DNA of 64,000 nucleotides from Yoonia vestfoldensis (GCF_002158905.1 NZ_CP021431.1:2170001-2234000), one strand, 5' to 3'; shown: positions 25,283-35,129, counted from the first letter of the stretch. The notes: generated from the sequence alone by a model not told the origin. Program-made: numbers and translations.

Positions 25283-25986
25283 TCATCGGCCATATCGGCG
25301 CGCGCGCGGGCAGCAAAGGTGTCCCGGGCAAGAATTTCCGCCTGCTGCATGGCAAACCGCTGATTGACTGGTCGCTGGACCAGCTCTTCGCCTGCGACCG
25401 GATCGACCGCGTCGTGGTCTCGACCGATTGCCCCCAGATCCACGCCCATGCCCTGGCGCGCGGCTGCCTTGATATTGGCCTGCGGCCTGCCCATCTGGCC
25501 ACCGATACGGCGGCGAAATGGCATGTCTGGCAACATGCGCTGGCCGCGGTGGAAACCCAGACCGGACCGGCCAGCCTGTTTGTCGACCTTGATTGCACCT
25601 CGCCGCTGCGCCTGCCGCAGGATATCGAAGCGGGGCTGGACCTCTTCGCGCGCGACCAGCCCGATATGGTCATGTCCTGCGTGGAAAGCCGCAAGAATCC
25701 CTATTTCAACATCCTCGAAACCGACGCGACCGGCGCGCTGCATGTGTCCAAACCCCTGCCGGGCGGCGTCGTCGCGCGCCAGCAAGCGCCACAGGTCTAT
25801 GACCATGTCGGATTGGTCTATGTGCTGCGCCCCGATTATCTGCGCCGCGCCAAAGGCCTGTTCGAGGGCCGTGTCATCCCGCTGGTCCTGCCGGTCGAGC
25901 GCGGGCTGGATGTGGATAGCCCGTTCGACTGGGAGATCATCGAATTCCTGATGGGCCGGCAGATCGCACAGGGGCTGCGGGGGTGA
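25279..25986 (+). CDS. CMP-nonulosonate synthetase (acylneuraminate cytidylyltransferase family)
   Basis: 235 residues. The nucleotide-binding N-terminus is [18 protein letters not shown] (RxGSKGxxxKN), with [10 protein letters not shown] and [12 protein letters not shown] (metal/CTP-binding region) following. It activates a nine-carbon sugar (sialic, legionaminic or related) with CTP. The matching condensing enzyme is at 26959. Overlaps metG by ATGA. Confidence 0.85.
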   Translation: MIIGHIGARAGSKGVPGKNFRLLHGKPLIDWSLDQLFACDRIDRVVVSTDCPQIHAHALARGCLDIGLRPAHLATDTAAKWHVWQHALAAVETQTGPASLFVDLDCTSPLRLPQDIEAGLDLFARDQPDMVMSCVESRKNPYFNILETDATGALHVSKPLPGGVVARQQAPQVYDHVGLVYVLRPDYLRRAKGLFEGRVIPLVLPVERGLDVDSPFDWEIIEFLMGRQIAQGLRG

Positions 25987-25996
25987 AGGGCCTGTG

Positions 25997-26095
25997 CATC
26001 TTTCGAGCCTAAATATCCCCGTCGGAGACTGCGGCGCAGCCGCAACAGGGGCGCCGCCCCTGACCCCGCGAGTATTTTTGGAAAAAAGAAATATG
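25997..26095. repeat. Dispersed intergenic repeat, full-length form (copy 4)
   Basis: B-type end (CATCTTTCGAGCCTAAATAT, CCCCGTCGGAG), then two GC-rich palindromes, TGCGGC-GCA-GCCGCA and CAGGGGCGCCGCCCCTG, then an inverted A-type end (GAGTATTTTTGGAAAAAAGA). It fills the gap between two convergent genes. The ends are less perfect inverted repeats than those of copy 7. Confidence 0.88.
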
Positions 26096-26123
26096 CGGGA
26101 CAGAAAACCCCCGCAGCGCGCGA

Positions 26124-26831
26124 TTAGCGCCAGCCCTGCCAGGGCCAGAGCGCGGCCTGTTTTGCCGCGAAACTGCGGGTCAATGCCTCGCGGTCATATT
26201 CGGTCTTGATCCAATCCGCGATGCCGATCGGGGCCTCGGCAGCCCGCGCCGCATAGACATCAAGAAAATGGTCCAGGATGCCGGTGCTGGTCCGGCGGAT
26301 ATGCACATAGCGAAAGGATAATTGCCGCCGCGCGGTTGCGATATCGGCCCCTTCATGGTCCATCAGATAGATCGCGGCGGCCAGCCCGGTCCGGTCGGCG
26401 CCGGATTTGCAATGCATCAGGAACGGGCGTTCCATCGTCGCGAAAGCGTCCAGCAGGGCCAGCAATTCATCCCGGCCCGGGGCGCGGCGTGCGGCCATCT
26501 GCACATTGACCAGCTGCAGCCCGAGCTGGTCGCAGCTTTCGATCTCGAACAGGTGATGCGGCTGGCGCGCCGCGCCGCGCAGGTTTAGCACGGTCTTGAT
26601 CCCCATCTGTGCATAGGCGGCAAACCGGCTGTGATTGGGATGGTTCGACCGGTAAACCCCCGGCGCCACCTGATCGAAATTATGCCAGCGCCGCCGCAGG
26701 ATGCCGTGATCGAGCCAGTCAAGATGCCATTGCGACCGCCGCCGTTCTGCCGGATCGGTGATATCATGGCCAAAAGACATGCGGAACGCCTGTTCCTTTT
26801 GTTCAAGCATCTGCTGCAATTTGCGAAACAT
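26124..26831 (-). CDS. Dual-specificity/tyrosine-phosphatase-family protein
   Basis: 235 residues from MFRKLQQML. The P-loop HCKSGADRTG (about residues 144-153; Cys nucleophile, Arg) with VYRSNHPNHSRFAAY upstream is typical of PTEN/DSP-like bacterial phosphatases. It lies between the CMP-nonulosonate synthetase and nonulosonate synthase genes but on the opposite strand. Substrate (protein, lipid or sugar phosphate) is not determinable. Confidence 0.82.
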   Translation of the reverse strand: MFRKLQQMLEQKEQAFRMSFGHDITDPAERRRSQWHLDWLDHGILRRRWHNFDQVAPGVYRSNHPNHSRFAAYAQMGIKTVLNLRGAARQPHHLFEIESCDQLGLQLVNVQMAARRAPGRDELLALLDAFATMERPFLMHCKSGADRTGLAAAIYLMDHEGADIATARRQLSFRYVHIRRTSTGILDHFLDVYAARAAEAPIGIADWIKTEYDREALTRSFAAKQAALWPWQGWR

Positions 26832-26958
26832 GCGGGCCCTTGGTCGCTGTGGTGGCCGTGACTTGGACCATGTGCGCGCGCAATGCAATCCCAGGCATGA
26901 ATTGCCCCGCCATCCGAAACCGCCTAAAAGGCAGCAGAAACACGAACCGGAGATATCC

Positions 26959-27990
26959 ATGCAGATTGCAGGCCGCCAGATCGGACCCGAGCACCCGCCC
27001 CTTGTGATCGCCGAAATCGGCATCAATCACGGCGGCGATCTGGCCGTTGCCAAGCAGATGGTGCGCCTTGCCGCCCTGTCCGGCTGCGAGATGGTCAAGC
27101 ACCAGACCCATATCATCGCCGATGAGATGACCGAGGAAGCCAAGCAGATCTTTCCACCCAATGCCGATGTCTCGATCTGGGATGTGATGGAAGCCTGTGC
27201 GCTGTCGCTGGACGAGGAAGCCGAGCTGAAACGCTATACCGAAAGTCTGGGCATGATCTGGATTTCGACGCCTTTTTCACGCGCGGCCGCGGATTTTCTG
27301 GCGACGCTGGACGTGCCCGCCTTCAAGATCGGATCGGGCGAGGCTGACAATCTGCCGCTGATCCGCCATATCGCGCGGATGGGCAAACCTGTCATCATGT
27401 CGACGGGCATGCAGAGCATCGAGAGCATCCGCGCATCCGTCGCCATTCTGGATGATGCAGGCATTGAATATGCGCTGCTGGAATGCACCAATCTTTATCC
27501 GTCCCCGCCCGAGATCGTGTCGCTGCAAGGGGTGACCGAGCTGAAAAACGCCTTTCCCCGCGCGGTGATCGGGTTTTCGGACCATTCGATCGGGCCGGAT
27601 ATGGCGCTGGCTTCGGTGGCGCTGGGGGCCTCGATCCTGGAACGGCATTACACCGACAGCCGCTATCGCAAAGGGCCCGATATCATCAATTCGATGGACC
27701 CGGCCGAATTACGCTATCTGATCGACCGGTCGCGCGAGATCCATACCGCCCTGCGCAATCCCAAAGAGCGCACAGCCGCCGAAGAAGACGTCTATCGTTT
27801 CGCGCGCGCCTCGGTGGTGGCGGACCGCGACCTGCCCGCAGGCCATATCATCACCGAGACCGATATCTGGGCGCGCCGCCCGGGGTCTGGCGAGATTGCG
27901 GGCTATGATTTCGACAAGGTGCTGGGCCGCAAAACCACGCGCCCCCTGCCCCGCAACACGCAGCTGAAATGGTCTGATCTGGATGGCTGA
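26959..27990 (+). CDS. Nonulosonate (N-acetylneuraminate/legionaminate) synthase
   Basis: 343 residues. The NeuB barrel is seen as PLVIAEIGINHGGDL (about residues 14-28), FKIGSGEADNLPLI, ECTNLYPSPPEIV and IGFSDHSIGPDMALASVALGA; the C-terminal antifreeze-like SAF domain is ARASVVADRDLPAGHII. It condenses a six-carbon amino sugar with phosphoenolpyruvate. No epimerase or dehydratase gene is nearby, so the product cannot be named. Overlaps the next gene by 8 bases. Confidence 0.88.
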   Translation: MQIAGRQIGPEHPPLVIAEIGINHGGDLAVAKQMVRLAALSGCEMVKHQTHIIADEMTEEAKQIFPPNADVSIWDVMEACALSLDEEAELKRYTESLGMIWISTPFSRAAADFLATLDVPAFKIGSGEADNLPLIRHIARMGKPVIMSTGMQSIESIRASVAILDDAGIEYALLECTNLYPSPPEIVSLQGVTELKNAFPRAVIGFSDHSIGPDMALASVALGASILERHYTDSRYRKGPDIINSMDPAELRYLIDRSREIHTALRNPKERTAAEEDVYRFARASVVADRDLPAGHIITETDIWARRPGSGEIAGYDFDKVLGRKTTRPLPRNTQLKWSDLDG

Positions 27991-28756
27991 ACTGACCCGC
28001 GCCGATCTGGGCATCTGGCTGATCAATCTGGACCGCGACAGGGCCAGACTGGCCGCGATGCACCAGCAGCTGGACGCGATGGGGTTGGCCTATACCCGCT
28101 TTGCCGCAATCGACGGGACAGCCCAGGCCGATACGCTGATGCCGCGTGTCGATGCCGCTGCTTATGCGCGCAATATGGGGCAAGCGGTCTCGGCCGGGCA
28201 TATGGGCTGTTATGCCAGCCATGTTGCGGTCTGGGAGCAGGTGGCGCAGGCGCCGCAGCCTGTCGCGCTGATCCTCGAAGATGACGTGGTGTTTCACGAT
28301 GATTTTCTGGAAAGCCTCGATGCCGCGCTGGCGGGGGCTGCGGCCTGGGATACGCTGCGGTTCAATTGCATCCGCGCGAAATGGCCGGTTTGTCAGGGGC
28401 ATCTGGGGCGATACCGGCTGAATGCCTATATCGGCCCCTTTACCGGCAATGCCACCTATCTGGTCAAACGCGATGTGGCGGGGCGGCTGGCAGCCGGGTT
28501 CTGGCCGCAGACCCGCGCGCATGACCACGAGATGAACCGGTTTTTCCACCATGATTTCCGCCAGTTCGGGCTAGAGCCGTTTTCATCGCATGTCGATGAT
28601 GGCGGCGTCAGCACGATCACCGGCACGGGGTTCGACCGGGTGCGCAAATTTCCTTGGTACCGGCGGCTGCCGCATTACCGGCTGAAGGCGGCGAATTATT
28701 TTCGCAGGGCCTGGTGGCTGGCGCGCAATGGGTTTTTGCGGCGGCGGCTAGGCTAA
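27983..28756 (+). CDS. Glycosyltransferase family 25 (LPS-type)
   Basis: 257 residues. GT25 markers: IWLINLDRDRARLAAM near the N-terminus, SAGHMGCYASHVAVWEQ and LILEDDVVFHDDF. It probably adds a hexose to LPS or another surface glycan. It overlaps the synthase gene and ends tail to tail with the GT8 gene (4-base overlap). Confidence 0.88.
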   Translation: MAELTRADLGIWLINLDRDRARLAAMHQQLDAMGLAYTRFAAIDGTAQADTLMPRVDAAAYARNMGQAVSAGHMGCYASHVAVWEQVAQAPQPVALILEDDVVFHDDFLESLDAALAGAAAWDTLRFNCIRAKWPVCQGHLGRYRLNAYIGPFTGNATYLVKRDVAGRLAAGFWPQTRAHDHEMNRFFHHDFRQFGLEPFSSHVDDGGVSTITGTGFDRVRKFPWYRRLPHYRLKAANYFRRAWWLARNGFLRRRLG

Positions 28757-29730
28757 CGCAAATCGGGCGATGGCAAAACCAGCATGATATCACCGCCATG
28801 CCGATTATAGGCGCGAATGAAGTGTTTCGTTTTTGTCATGTGACGGACAAAAGTAGCCGCCGTTCGCAAGCCTTCAAATCTGCCGACGGGCGCCACCACA
28901 TTTTGTGCCAGATCGGGATAATGTTGCAACAAGAAGCGGCGTGTTATCTCTCGATAACGGACCGGCACCTTTGCCCCTTTGGGTGACCAAGGCTTGGACG
29001 CGCCGATAAAATGCACAATCTGGGTATCGACATAGGCTTCAAACAAGGGGCGCACAACGACCCATTGCCAATTCCATGCAGGATGCAGCATCGCCCACGA
29101 GTCTTGCAGCACCATGTTGAGCAGGGTCTGATCCAATTCGAGCACTGATCCGGCGTGTTTCTGCGCGGCGGCGATGCAGCGGGAGCGGATATCTTGCGCG
29201 CGGAAGGCGGCGCAATCAATCAACAAAACGCCCGCGTTAAAATAGCTGCCATTCATGCCAGTCGCGGCCTGATCCTTGGTCGGACGGCGGGGGTATTTCC
29301 ATTTCGTTGTATCCAGACAGGCACCCAGCACCCGCCCGCCAAGGTCCAGCGAAAAGACATCCGAAATCGCAGTGCCGACGACGAAAACATCGCTGTCGAT
29401 ATACAAGATACGGTCGTAATCTGCGGCGAATGCCTCTGGCAGGGCAAGGCGCATATAGGTTGCGAGCGACAACCGCTCCGTGACCGGCATCCCGTCAAAG
29501 GCATCCCCGACATCGATCTGGCACAGCCTGATGTCATGCGCGCGCAGCTCGGCGGGCAGATCGAGGAGGTCAAGCGATGCGATGCAGATGTCATAGTCGC
29601 GCAATGGGTTGTTGCGCAGCAAGGTGTGTATTGCCAGCGAAGCGAAAGGCAAATATGCTTTGTCAGTGCAAAAGATCACGCTTTGCCTGAACTTTTGCGG
29701 GCGGTTTTCCGCCTTGATTGTAATCGTCAC
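28753..29730 (-). CDS. Glycosyltransferase family 8
   Basis: 325 residues from a GTG start. GT8 features: VIFCTDKAYLPFASLAIHTLL at the N-terminus, DRILYIDSDVFVVG with the metal-binding DxD, SYFNAGVLLIDCAAF and a C-terminal HFIGASKPW motif. Likely acts in LPS core or capsule synthesis. Part of the surface-sugar block; divergent from the RgpF-like gene. Confidence 0.88.
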   Translation of the reverse strand: MTITIKAENRPQKFRQSVIFCTDKAYLPFASLAIHTLLRNNPLRDYDICIASLDLLDLPAELRAHDIRLCQIDVGDAFDGMPVTERLSLATYMRLALPEAFAADYDRILYIDSDVFVVGTAISDVFSLDLGGRVLGACLDTTKWKYPRRPTKDQAATGMNGSYFNAGVLLIDCAAFRAQDIRSRCIAAAQKHAGSVLELDQTLLNMVLQDSWAMLHPAWNWQWVVVRPLFEAYVDTQIVHFIGASKPWSPKGAKVPVRYREITRRFLLQHYPDLAQNVVAPVGRFEGLRTAATFVRHMTKTKHFIRAYNRHGGDIMLVLPSPDLR

Positions 29731-29890
29731 ACAGCACCACTAAACCTAAAGACGAGTATCCAGTACCAACACACCCCAAGAGATGCAAATGGTCTTTTCT
29801 TGCGGCGTTACTTTTTTCACTGGCTGAAGCAGCGCTCAGATCGCTGCCACGGCCCGAGAGTCAATAGTACGGCCGGGAAGAGCAACATCC

Positions 29891-31018
29891 ATGAAGCAGA
29901 TCGAAGGCTGGAAAGTCCGGCGCGAATTGCGGCGGCTGCGGCGACAAGTGACGACGCTGCCCGAGACGCTGGTTGGATATCTTGATCTGCTGCTGGCACC
30001 AGCCCGTCGTCGTCAGCATCAGGCCAACTTTGCCAATCGTGTGCAGATGCATGACGGGGCCTGTCCAGCGCGGACACAGGTTGCAATCTATCTGATCTAT
30101 CAGCCACAGGGCCTGTGCCCCAGCAGTCTGGCGCTGTGTCGTGATCTGGTCGCCGGTGGTTTTGCCCCATTCGTGGTTCTGAATGCGCCGCTGTCAGATG
30201 CGGACCGCAGCGCCTTGCAGGCCCATACATGGAAAATCATGCAACGGCCGAATTTCGGCTATGATTTCGGCGGCTATCAGGATGCGTTGTTCAGCCTGCG
30301 CCAAATAATGCCTGATGCCGAGGCCGTGATCATCATGAATGACAGTATCTGGCTGAAACTGGATCAAGCCCTGATCGCAAGGCTGCAAAACAACCCCGCC
30401 GCGGTTGTCGGTCTTGTTCAGGAAAGCAAGCTCCGGACTGATCCACAGGATAATCTGTCGGTGGATTTGCAAAATATCCAGTCATATTTCTATTTCATCC
30501 ATCGCGGATTTTGGCAGCATTCGGATTTCTGGCGATTTTGGCAAGCTTACAAGATGGTCAGCAATAAAAAGCGGACAATAAAAGCCGGTGAAATCGGCTT
30601 TACCAAAAACCTTGTCAGGAATGCCATTCCGCATCAGGCTTTGATTTCCAAAACGCAGTTTCTGGAGCTTATCAAAACCAAGGATGGCGCTTATCTGGGG
30701 TTTGTATTGCGATATGCGGTCTATACCAATCCCCATCTGGCCGCCGACCGCGATGCGCTGCTTGCACGCCACGACCCGTCAGATGCGTGGCACGAGGCCG
30801 CACAGGCGCATATCCGCCAGACTTTGATCCAGGAACCGCTGAACGGATCATTCTGGGTGGCCGCTTGCGATATGTTCGGTGTCACCGTGATCAAAAAGAA
30901 CAAGGACGCCCTGCCCGAACAGATGCGCAAGGCTTTCCTGGCGGCCCATCAAGACGGTGCAATCATGCTCGCCCCAGAAATTGCCACCGAGATTGCCGCC
31001 AGCCTGCGCCGTGACTGA
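29891..31018 (+). CDS. Rhamnan synthesis F (RgpF)-family protein
   Basis: 375 residues. The family core is IYLIYQPQG...FAPFVVLNAPLS, RPNFGYDFGGYQDALF (about residues 119-134) and AVIIMNDSIWLKL. RgpF-type proteins take part in rhamnose-containing polysaccharide assembly. The stretch 30541-30600 is 26/60 GC, lower than most of the window, compatible with import of this surface-glycan gene. Gap upstream (29731-29890) shows no recognisable motif. Confidence 0.82.
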   Translation: MKQIEGWKVRRELRRLRRQVTTLPETLVGYLDLLLAPARRRQHQANFANRVQMHDGACPARTQVAIYLIYQPQGLCPSSLALCRDLVAGGFAPFVVLNAPLSDADRSALQAHTWKIMQRPNFGYDFGGYQDALFSLRQIMPDAEAVIIMNDSIWLKLDQALIARLQNNPAAVVGLVQESKLRTDPQDNLSVDLQNIQSYFYFIHRGFWQHSDFWRFWQAYKMVSNKKRTIKAGEIGFTKNLVRNAIPHQALISKTQFLELIKTKDGAYLGFVLRYAVYTNPHLAADRDALLARHDPSDAWHEAAQAHIRQTLIQEPLNGSFWVAACDMFGVTVIKKNKDALPEQMRKAFLAAHQDGAIMLAPEIATEIAASLRRD

Positions 31019-31022
31019 TCGT

Positions 31023-32120
31023 CTAGGTATTAAACAGGAAATGCAGCACATCCCCGTCCTTTACAATATAGGTCTTGCCTTCGGCGCGCATCTTGCCGGC
31101 CTCTTTGGCGGGTTGTTCGCCGCCTAAGCCGACAAAATCATCATAGGCGATGGTTTCCGCGCGGATGAAACCACGCTCAAAATCGCCGTGGATCACGCCG
31201 GCAGCTTGTGGCGCGGATGTGCCTGCCTTGATCGTCCAGGCGCGGGCCTCTTTCGGGCCAACGGTGAAATAGGTTTGCAGGTGCAAAAGCGCGTAACCCG
31301 CGCGGATCAACCGGTCCAGCCCCGGTTCCTCCAGCCCCATTTCGTCAAGAAACATGGTGGCTTCTTCGGCCTCCAGCTGGCTGATCTCTTCCTCGATCCG
31401 GGCAGAGATCACGACGGATGAATTCCCCTCGGCGGCGGCCATTGCGGCCACGCGCGCGGATTGGCTATTGCCGGAACCGGCGCTGTTTTCTTCGACATTG
31501 CAGACATAAAGCACGGGTTTGGTGGTCAGCAGCTGCAGCATCCGCCAGGCTTTGGCATCCTCGGCATCCACGGCGACGCTGCGCGCGGGCTTGCCGTCTT
31601 CGAGCGCCTTTTGCGCGGCCTCCAGCAGGCGGACCTGTTGCACGGCATCCTTGTCGCCGCCCTTGACCTTGCGGGTCAGGTTCGCCAGCCGCTTTTCGAT
31701 GCTTTCCAGATCGGCCAGCATCAATTCGGTTTCAATCGTGGCGGCATCCTCGACCGGATCGACGCGGCCTTCGACATGGGTGATATCGTCATCTTCGAAA
31801 CAGCGCAGCACATGGGCGATGGCGTCGCATTCGCGGATATTGGCCAGAAACTGGTTGCCCAGCCCCTCGCCCTTGGAGGCCCCTTTCACAAGGCCCGCGA
31901 TATCGACAAAGGTCATCCGGGTCGGGATGATCTGTTTCGATCCGGCAATCGCCGCCAGCTTGTCCAGCCGCGCATCGGGCACGGCCACGTCGCCCACATT
32001 GGGTTCGATGGTGCAGAAGGGAAAATTCGCGGCCTGTGCGGCGGCGGTTTTCGTCAACGCGTTGAACAGGGTCGATTTGCCGACATTCGGCAGACCGACG
32101 ATACCCATTTTGAAACCCAT
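31023..32120 (-). CDS. ychF: Redox-regulated ATPase YchF
   Basis: 365-residue Obg-related P-loop ATPase that binds the ribosome. G1 [14 protein letters not shown] at residue 8-21, G3 [17 protein letters not shown], and the altered G4 CNVEEN (NxxE, giving ATP rather than GTP preference) are seen; the C-terminal TGS domain ([17 protein letters not shown]) completes it. A strong AAAGGAGAG site precedes the ATG. Confidence 0.96.
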   Translation of the reverse strand: MGFKMGIVGLPNVGKSTLFNALTKTAAAQAANFPFCTIEPNVGDVAVPDARLDKLAAIAGSKQIIPTRMTFVDIAGLVKGASKGEGLGNQFLANIRECDAIAHVLRCFEDDDITHVEGRVDPVEDAATIETELMLADLESIEKRLANLTRKVKGGDKDAVQQVRLLEAAQKALEDGKPARSVAVDAEDAKAWRMLQLLTTKPVLYVCNVEENSAGSGNSQSARVAAMAAAEGNSSVVISARIEEEISQLEAEEATMFLDEMGLEEPGLDRLIRAGYALLHLQTYFTVGPKEARAWTIKAGTSAPQAAGVIHGDFERGFIRAETIAYDDFVGLGGEQPAKEAGKMRAEGKTYIVKDGDVLHFLFNT

Positions 32121-32247
32121 GCCCGTCTCTCCTTTGATCCTTGCGCGCTTCTAGGGGGCGCTGGGGCCTGACGCAAGCCTTGCCCAGCAGGCATTGATTT
32201 CCCGCGCCCTATCGCGCAGGAAGGGGCGATTGCAAACGGGGACGGAT

Positions 32248-33039
32248 ATGAGCAGAATCGACGCAAAATTCGCGCAATTGCGCACAGAGGGCCGCAAAGC
32301 CTTTGTTGCTTATGTGATGGCGGGCGATCCCGATTACGCCAAAGGGCTGGAAATCGTCAAAGGCCTGCCCGCCGCCGGTGTCGATATCATCGAATTGGGC
32401 ATGCCTTTCACCGACCCGATGGCCGATGGCAATACGATCCAGCTGGCAGGTCAGCGCGCCTTGGCCGCGGGGCAGACGCTGGAAAAGACGCTCGATTATG
32501 CGCGCGCATTGCGGCAGACAGATGATACCACCCCCATCGTGATGATGGGCTATTATAACCCGATCTATGCGCGCGGCGTGGATGCGTTTCTGGCGGATGC
32601 GGTCGCTGCTGGCATTGACGGGCTGATCATCGTCGATCTGCCGCCCGAGGAAGACGACGAGCTGTGCATCCCCGCGCAAAAGGCCGGGATCAATTTCATC
32701 CGTCTGGCCACCCCCACCACCGATGACAAGCGCCTGCCCAAGGTTTTGGAAAACACATCCGGTTTTGTCTATTACGTCTCGATGACCGGGATCACCGGCA
32801 CGGCCGCCGTCCAGACCACCGAGGTCGCACCAGAAGTCGCGCGGATCAAAGCCGCGACCGACCTGCCCGTGATCGTGGGTTTCGGCATCAAGACGCCCGA
32901 GGCGGCACGCGCCGTGGCCGAAGTCGCCGATGGGGCCGTTGTCGGGTCCGCCATCGTGGACCGCATTGCGCGCGGTGACAGCGTGGCAGATGTGCTGGCT
33001 TTCGTCGCGGCATTGGCCACAGGCACCCATAGCGCCTGA
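32248..33039 (+). CDS. trpA: Tryptophan synthase alpha subunit
   Basis: 263 residues from [16 protein letters not shown]. Catalytic Glu and Asp lie in [16 protein letters not shown] (about residues 46-61); the phosphate-binding region [13 protein letters not shown] is present. It cleaves indole-glycerol phosphate to indole. Unlike in many bacteria it is separated from trpB and trpF, which sit together at 39385-41313. Confidence 0.96.
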   Translation: MSRIDAKFAQLRTEGRKAFVAYVMAGDPDYAKGLEIVKGLPAAGVDIIELGMPFTDPMADGNTIQLAGQRALAAGQTLEKTLDYARALRQTDDTTPIVMMGYYNPIYARGVDAFLADAVAAGIDGLIIVDLPPEEDDELCIPAQKAGINFIRLATPTTDDKRLPKVLENTSGFVYYVSMTGITGTAAVQTTEVAPEVARIKAATDLPVIVGFGIKTPEAARAVAEVADGAVVGSAIVDRIARGDSVADVLAFVAALATGTHSA

Positions 33040-33097
33040 GCCATTGCAAGACCGCCCCGGATCGGTAATGTCAAATGACCAATTCGGGGGAAACGCC

Positions 33098-34261
33098 ATG
33101 CCAATCATCACCACGATCGCCGACCTGAAACGTCTGCACAAACGGCGCACGCCCAAGATGTTCTATGATTACGCCGAAAGCGGGTCATGGACCGAACAGA
33201 CTTTTCGCGAAAATACATCCGATTTTGACCTGATCCGCCTGCGCCAGCGAATCGCGGTGGATATGACCAACCGCACCACGCAAAGCCAGATGATCGGGCA
33301 GGATGTGGCGATGCCGGTCGCGCTGGCCCCGGTGGGGCTGACCGGGATGCAATCGGCCGATGGCGAGATCAAGGCCGCAAAGGCGGCCGAGAAATTCGGC
33401 GTGCCCTTTACCCTGTCCACGATGTCGATCTGTTCCATCGAGGATGTCGCCGAAAACACCACCAAACCATTCTGGTTTCAGGTCTATACCCTCAAAGACG
33501 ACGATTTCATGCAGCGCCTGTTCGACCGCGCCCGTGCAGCGGGCTGTTCGGCCATCGTCATCACGCTGGACCTGCAAATCCTTGGCCAGCGCCATAAGGA
33601 CCTGAAAAACGGCCTGTCCGCGCCGCCGAAATTCACCGCGGCCAGCATGGCCGATCTTGCCACCAAATGGGGCTGGGGGATCGAGATGCTGCAAACCAAG
33701 CGCCGGTTCTTTGGCAATATCGTGGGCCATGCCAAGGGCGTGTCGGACCCCTCTTCGCTGTCATCCTGGACCGCCGAGGCCTTTGACCATGCGCTGGATT
33801 GGGACCGCGTCGCGCAGCTGATGAAAATGTGGGGCGGTCCGGTGATCCTCAAGGGCATTCTGGATGCCGATGACGCCAGAAAGGCCGCCGCGCTGGGCGC
33901 GGATGCGATCATCGTGTCCAACCACGGCGGCCGGCAGCTGGACGGGGCGCTATCCTCGATCCGCGCGCTGCCCGCAATTCTGGATGCCGTGGGCGACAAG
34001 GTCGAAGTGCATTTCGACAGCGGCATCAGATCGGGTCAGGATGTGCTCAAGGCGCTCGCCCTTGGCGCAAAGGGCACCTATATCGGGCGCGCCTATGTCA
34101 ACGGGCTGGGCGCTATGGGCGAAGCGGGCGTCACCAAGGCGCTAGAGGTGATCCACAAGGAATTGGATACCACCATGGCGCTTTGCGGGCGGCGCGATAT
34201 CCGCAGGGTCGACCGCGATATCCTGCTGATCCCCAAGGATTTCGAAGGCAGCTGGCAATAG
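33098..34261 (+). CDS. lldD: FMN-dependent alpha-hydroxy-acid dehydrogenase (L-lactate dehydrogenase-like)
   Basis: 387 residues; start chosen at MPIITTIADLKRL with GGGGGA six bases upstream (an earlier Met at 33068 is possible). The FMN barrel is seen as PVALAPVGLTGMQSADGE, FQVYTLKDDDFMQRL, KGILDADDARKAAALGAD and the catalytic SNHGGRQLDGALSS, then FDSGIRSGQDVLKALALGA for phosphate binding. L-lactate is the likely substrate, but related hydroxy acids are possible. Confidence 0.88.
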   Translation: MPIITTIADLKRLHKRRTPKMFYDYAESGSWTEQTFRENTSDFDLIRLRQRIAVDMTNRTTQSQMIGQDVAMPVALAPVGLTGMQSADGEIKAAKAAEKFGVPFTLSTMSICSIEDVAENTTKPFWFQVYTLKDDDFMQRLFDRARAAGCSAIVITLDLQILGQRHKDLKNGLSAPPKFTAASMADLATKWGWGIEMLQTKRRFFGNIVGHAKGVSDPSSLSSWTAEAFDHALDWDRVAQLMKMWGGPVILKGILDADDARKAAALGADAIIVSNHGGRQLDGALSSIRALPAILDAVGDKVEVHFDSGIRSGQDVLKALALGAKGTYIGRAYVNGLGAMGEAGVTKALEVIHKELDTTMALCGRRDIRRVDRDILLIPKDFEGSWQ

Positions 34262-34429
34262 CCTGTTCACAGACCGTGGGGATTTTGCATCGCTCTGCGC
34301 TTTTCTGAGCAGGTTTTACAATGAGATGATTGACCGGACTGCGTTCTCTATTATGGGTGAGCGGGATCGCTGGTGCCGATATGTCGGTGCCGGTCGTCAG
34401 ATCGCAAACCAGAAATTAGGATAATTCAG

Positions 34430-34630
34430 ATGCGTATGACCAATGTTCTTGCCACAGCCGCTGCTGTTGCCGCCCTCTCCACAACCGCTTTCGCTGGTGG
34501 CCTGTCCCCAGAAGTCATGGAAGCACCCGTCGCTGTTGTCGACGCTGCGCCTGCCGGTTCGTCCGTCAGCCCTGCTTTCGTGGTTGTCGGCGTTCTCGCT
34601 GCGCTGCTGATCGCTGCTGCTTCCGACTAA
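34430..34630 (+). CDS. Small membrane/secreted peptide, paralogue 1
   Basis: 66 residues: signal-peptide-like N-terminus (TAAAVAALSTTAFA), then GGLSPEVMEAPVAVVD, a Ser/Ala linker and a C-terminal hydrophobic helix (SPAFVVVGVLAALLIAAASD). It is about half identical by eye to the gene 231 bases downstream. An AGGATAA site lies just upstream, and a strong terminator follows. Function unknown. Confidence 0.75.
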   Translation: MRMTNVLATAAAVAALSTTAFAGGLSPEVMEAPVAVVDAAPAGSSVSPAFVVVGVLAALLIAAASD

Positions 34631-34658
34631 GCCTTTCGGACTTTACCAAGTCCAATCG

Positions 34659-34692
34659 GGCCACGCCAGATCGCTCTGGCGTGGCCTTTTTT
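34659..34692 (+). terminator. Rho-independent terminator after small-peptide gene 1
   Basis: GGCCACGCCAGA-TCGC-TCTGGCGTGGCC, a perfect 12-bp stem with a 4-base loop, followed by six Ts. It ends the first paralogue as its own transcript. Confidence 0.95.
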
Positions 34693-34860
34693 GTTTTGCG
34701 ACAGCTGCGCTGGCGTCATCTCGCGATTTTTTGATTTTATTTGGACCTTTTCGGCTCCAGCCGGGTTGACCCCTTATCGCCAAGCACCAACCGCTTGCGC
34801 GCGCGTCGGGCCGGTGCAGACCGCCCCCGTCAACCACACGACCTGAAGGAGAAACGATCC

Positions 34861-35058
34861 ATGCGCATTCTGACCATTCTTACCACCGCCACGGCCATTG
34901 CAGGCTTTAGCACAGCAGCAACCGCCGGCGGCCTGGCCCCCGAAGTCGTGACCGCCCCGGTCGTCGTGACCGAACCTGCCCCGGCACAGCCATCCGTCAA
35001 TCCCGCCTTTATCGTGGTTGGCGTACTGGCAGCCTTGCTGCTGGCCGCGGATTCCTAA
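34861..35058 (+). CDS. Small membrane/secreted peptide, paralogue 2
   Basis: 65 residues: signal-like MRILTILTTATAIAGFSTAATA, then GGLAPEVVTAPVVVTEPAP and a C-terminal helix NPAFIVVGVLAALLLAADS. The conserved blocks shared with paralogue 1 are GGL(S/A)PEV, AxVxV and (S/N)PAF(V/I)VVGVLAALL. A GAAGGAGAAACGATCC site precedes the ATG. Function unknown; topology suggests a periplasmic N-terminus and a single C-terminal membrane helix. Confidence 0.75.
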   Translation: MRILTILTTATAIAGFSTAATAGGLAPEVVTAPVVVTEPAPAQPSVNPAFIVVGVLAALLLAADS

Positions 35059-35129
35059 GGCACCAGCCCCGCTGACCGATCGCGCCGCCCGCGGGCTGGC
35101 GCATTCTGCACAGATCACGCGCATCGCCC

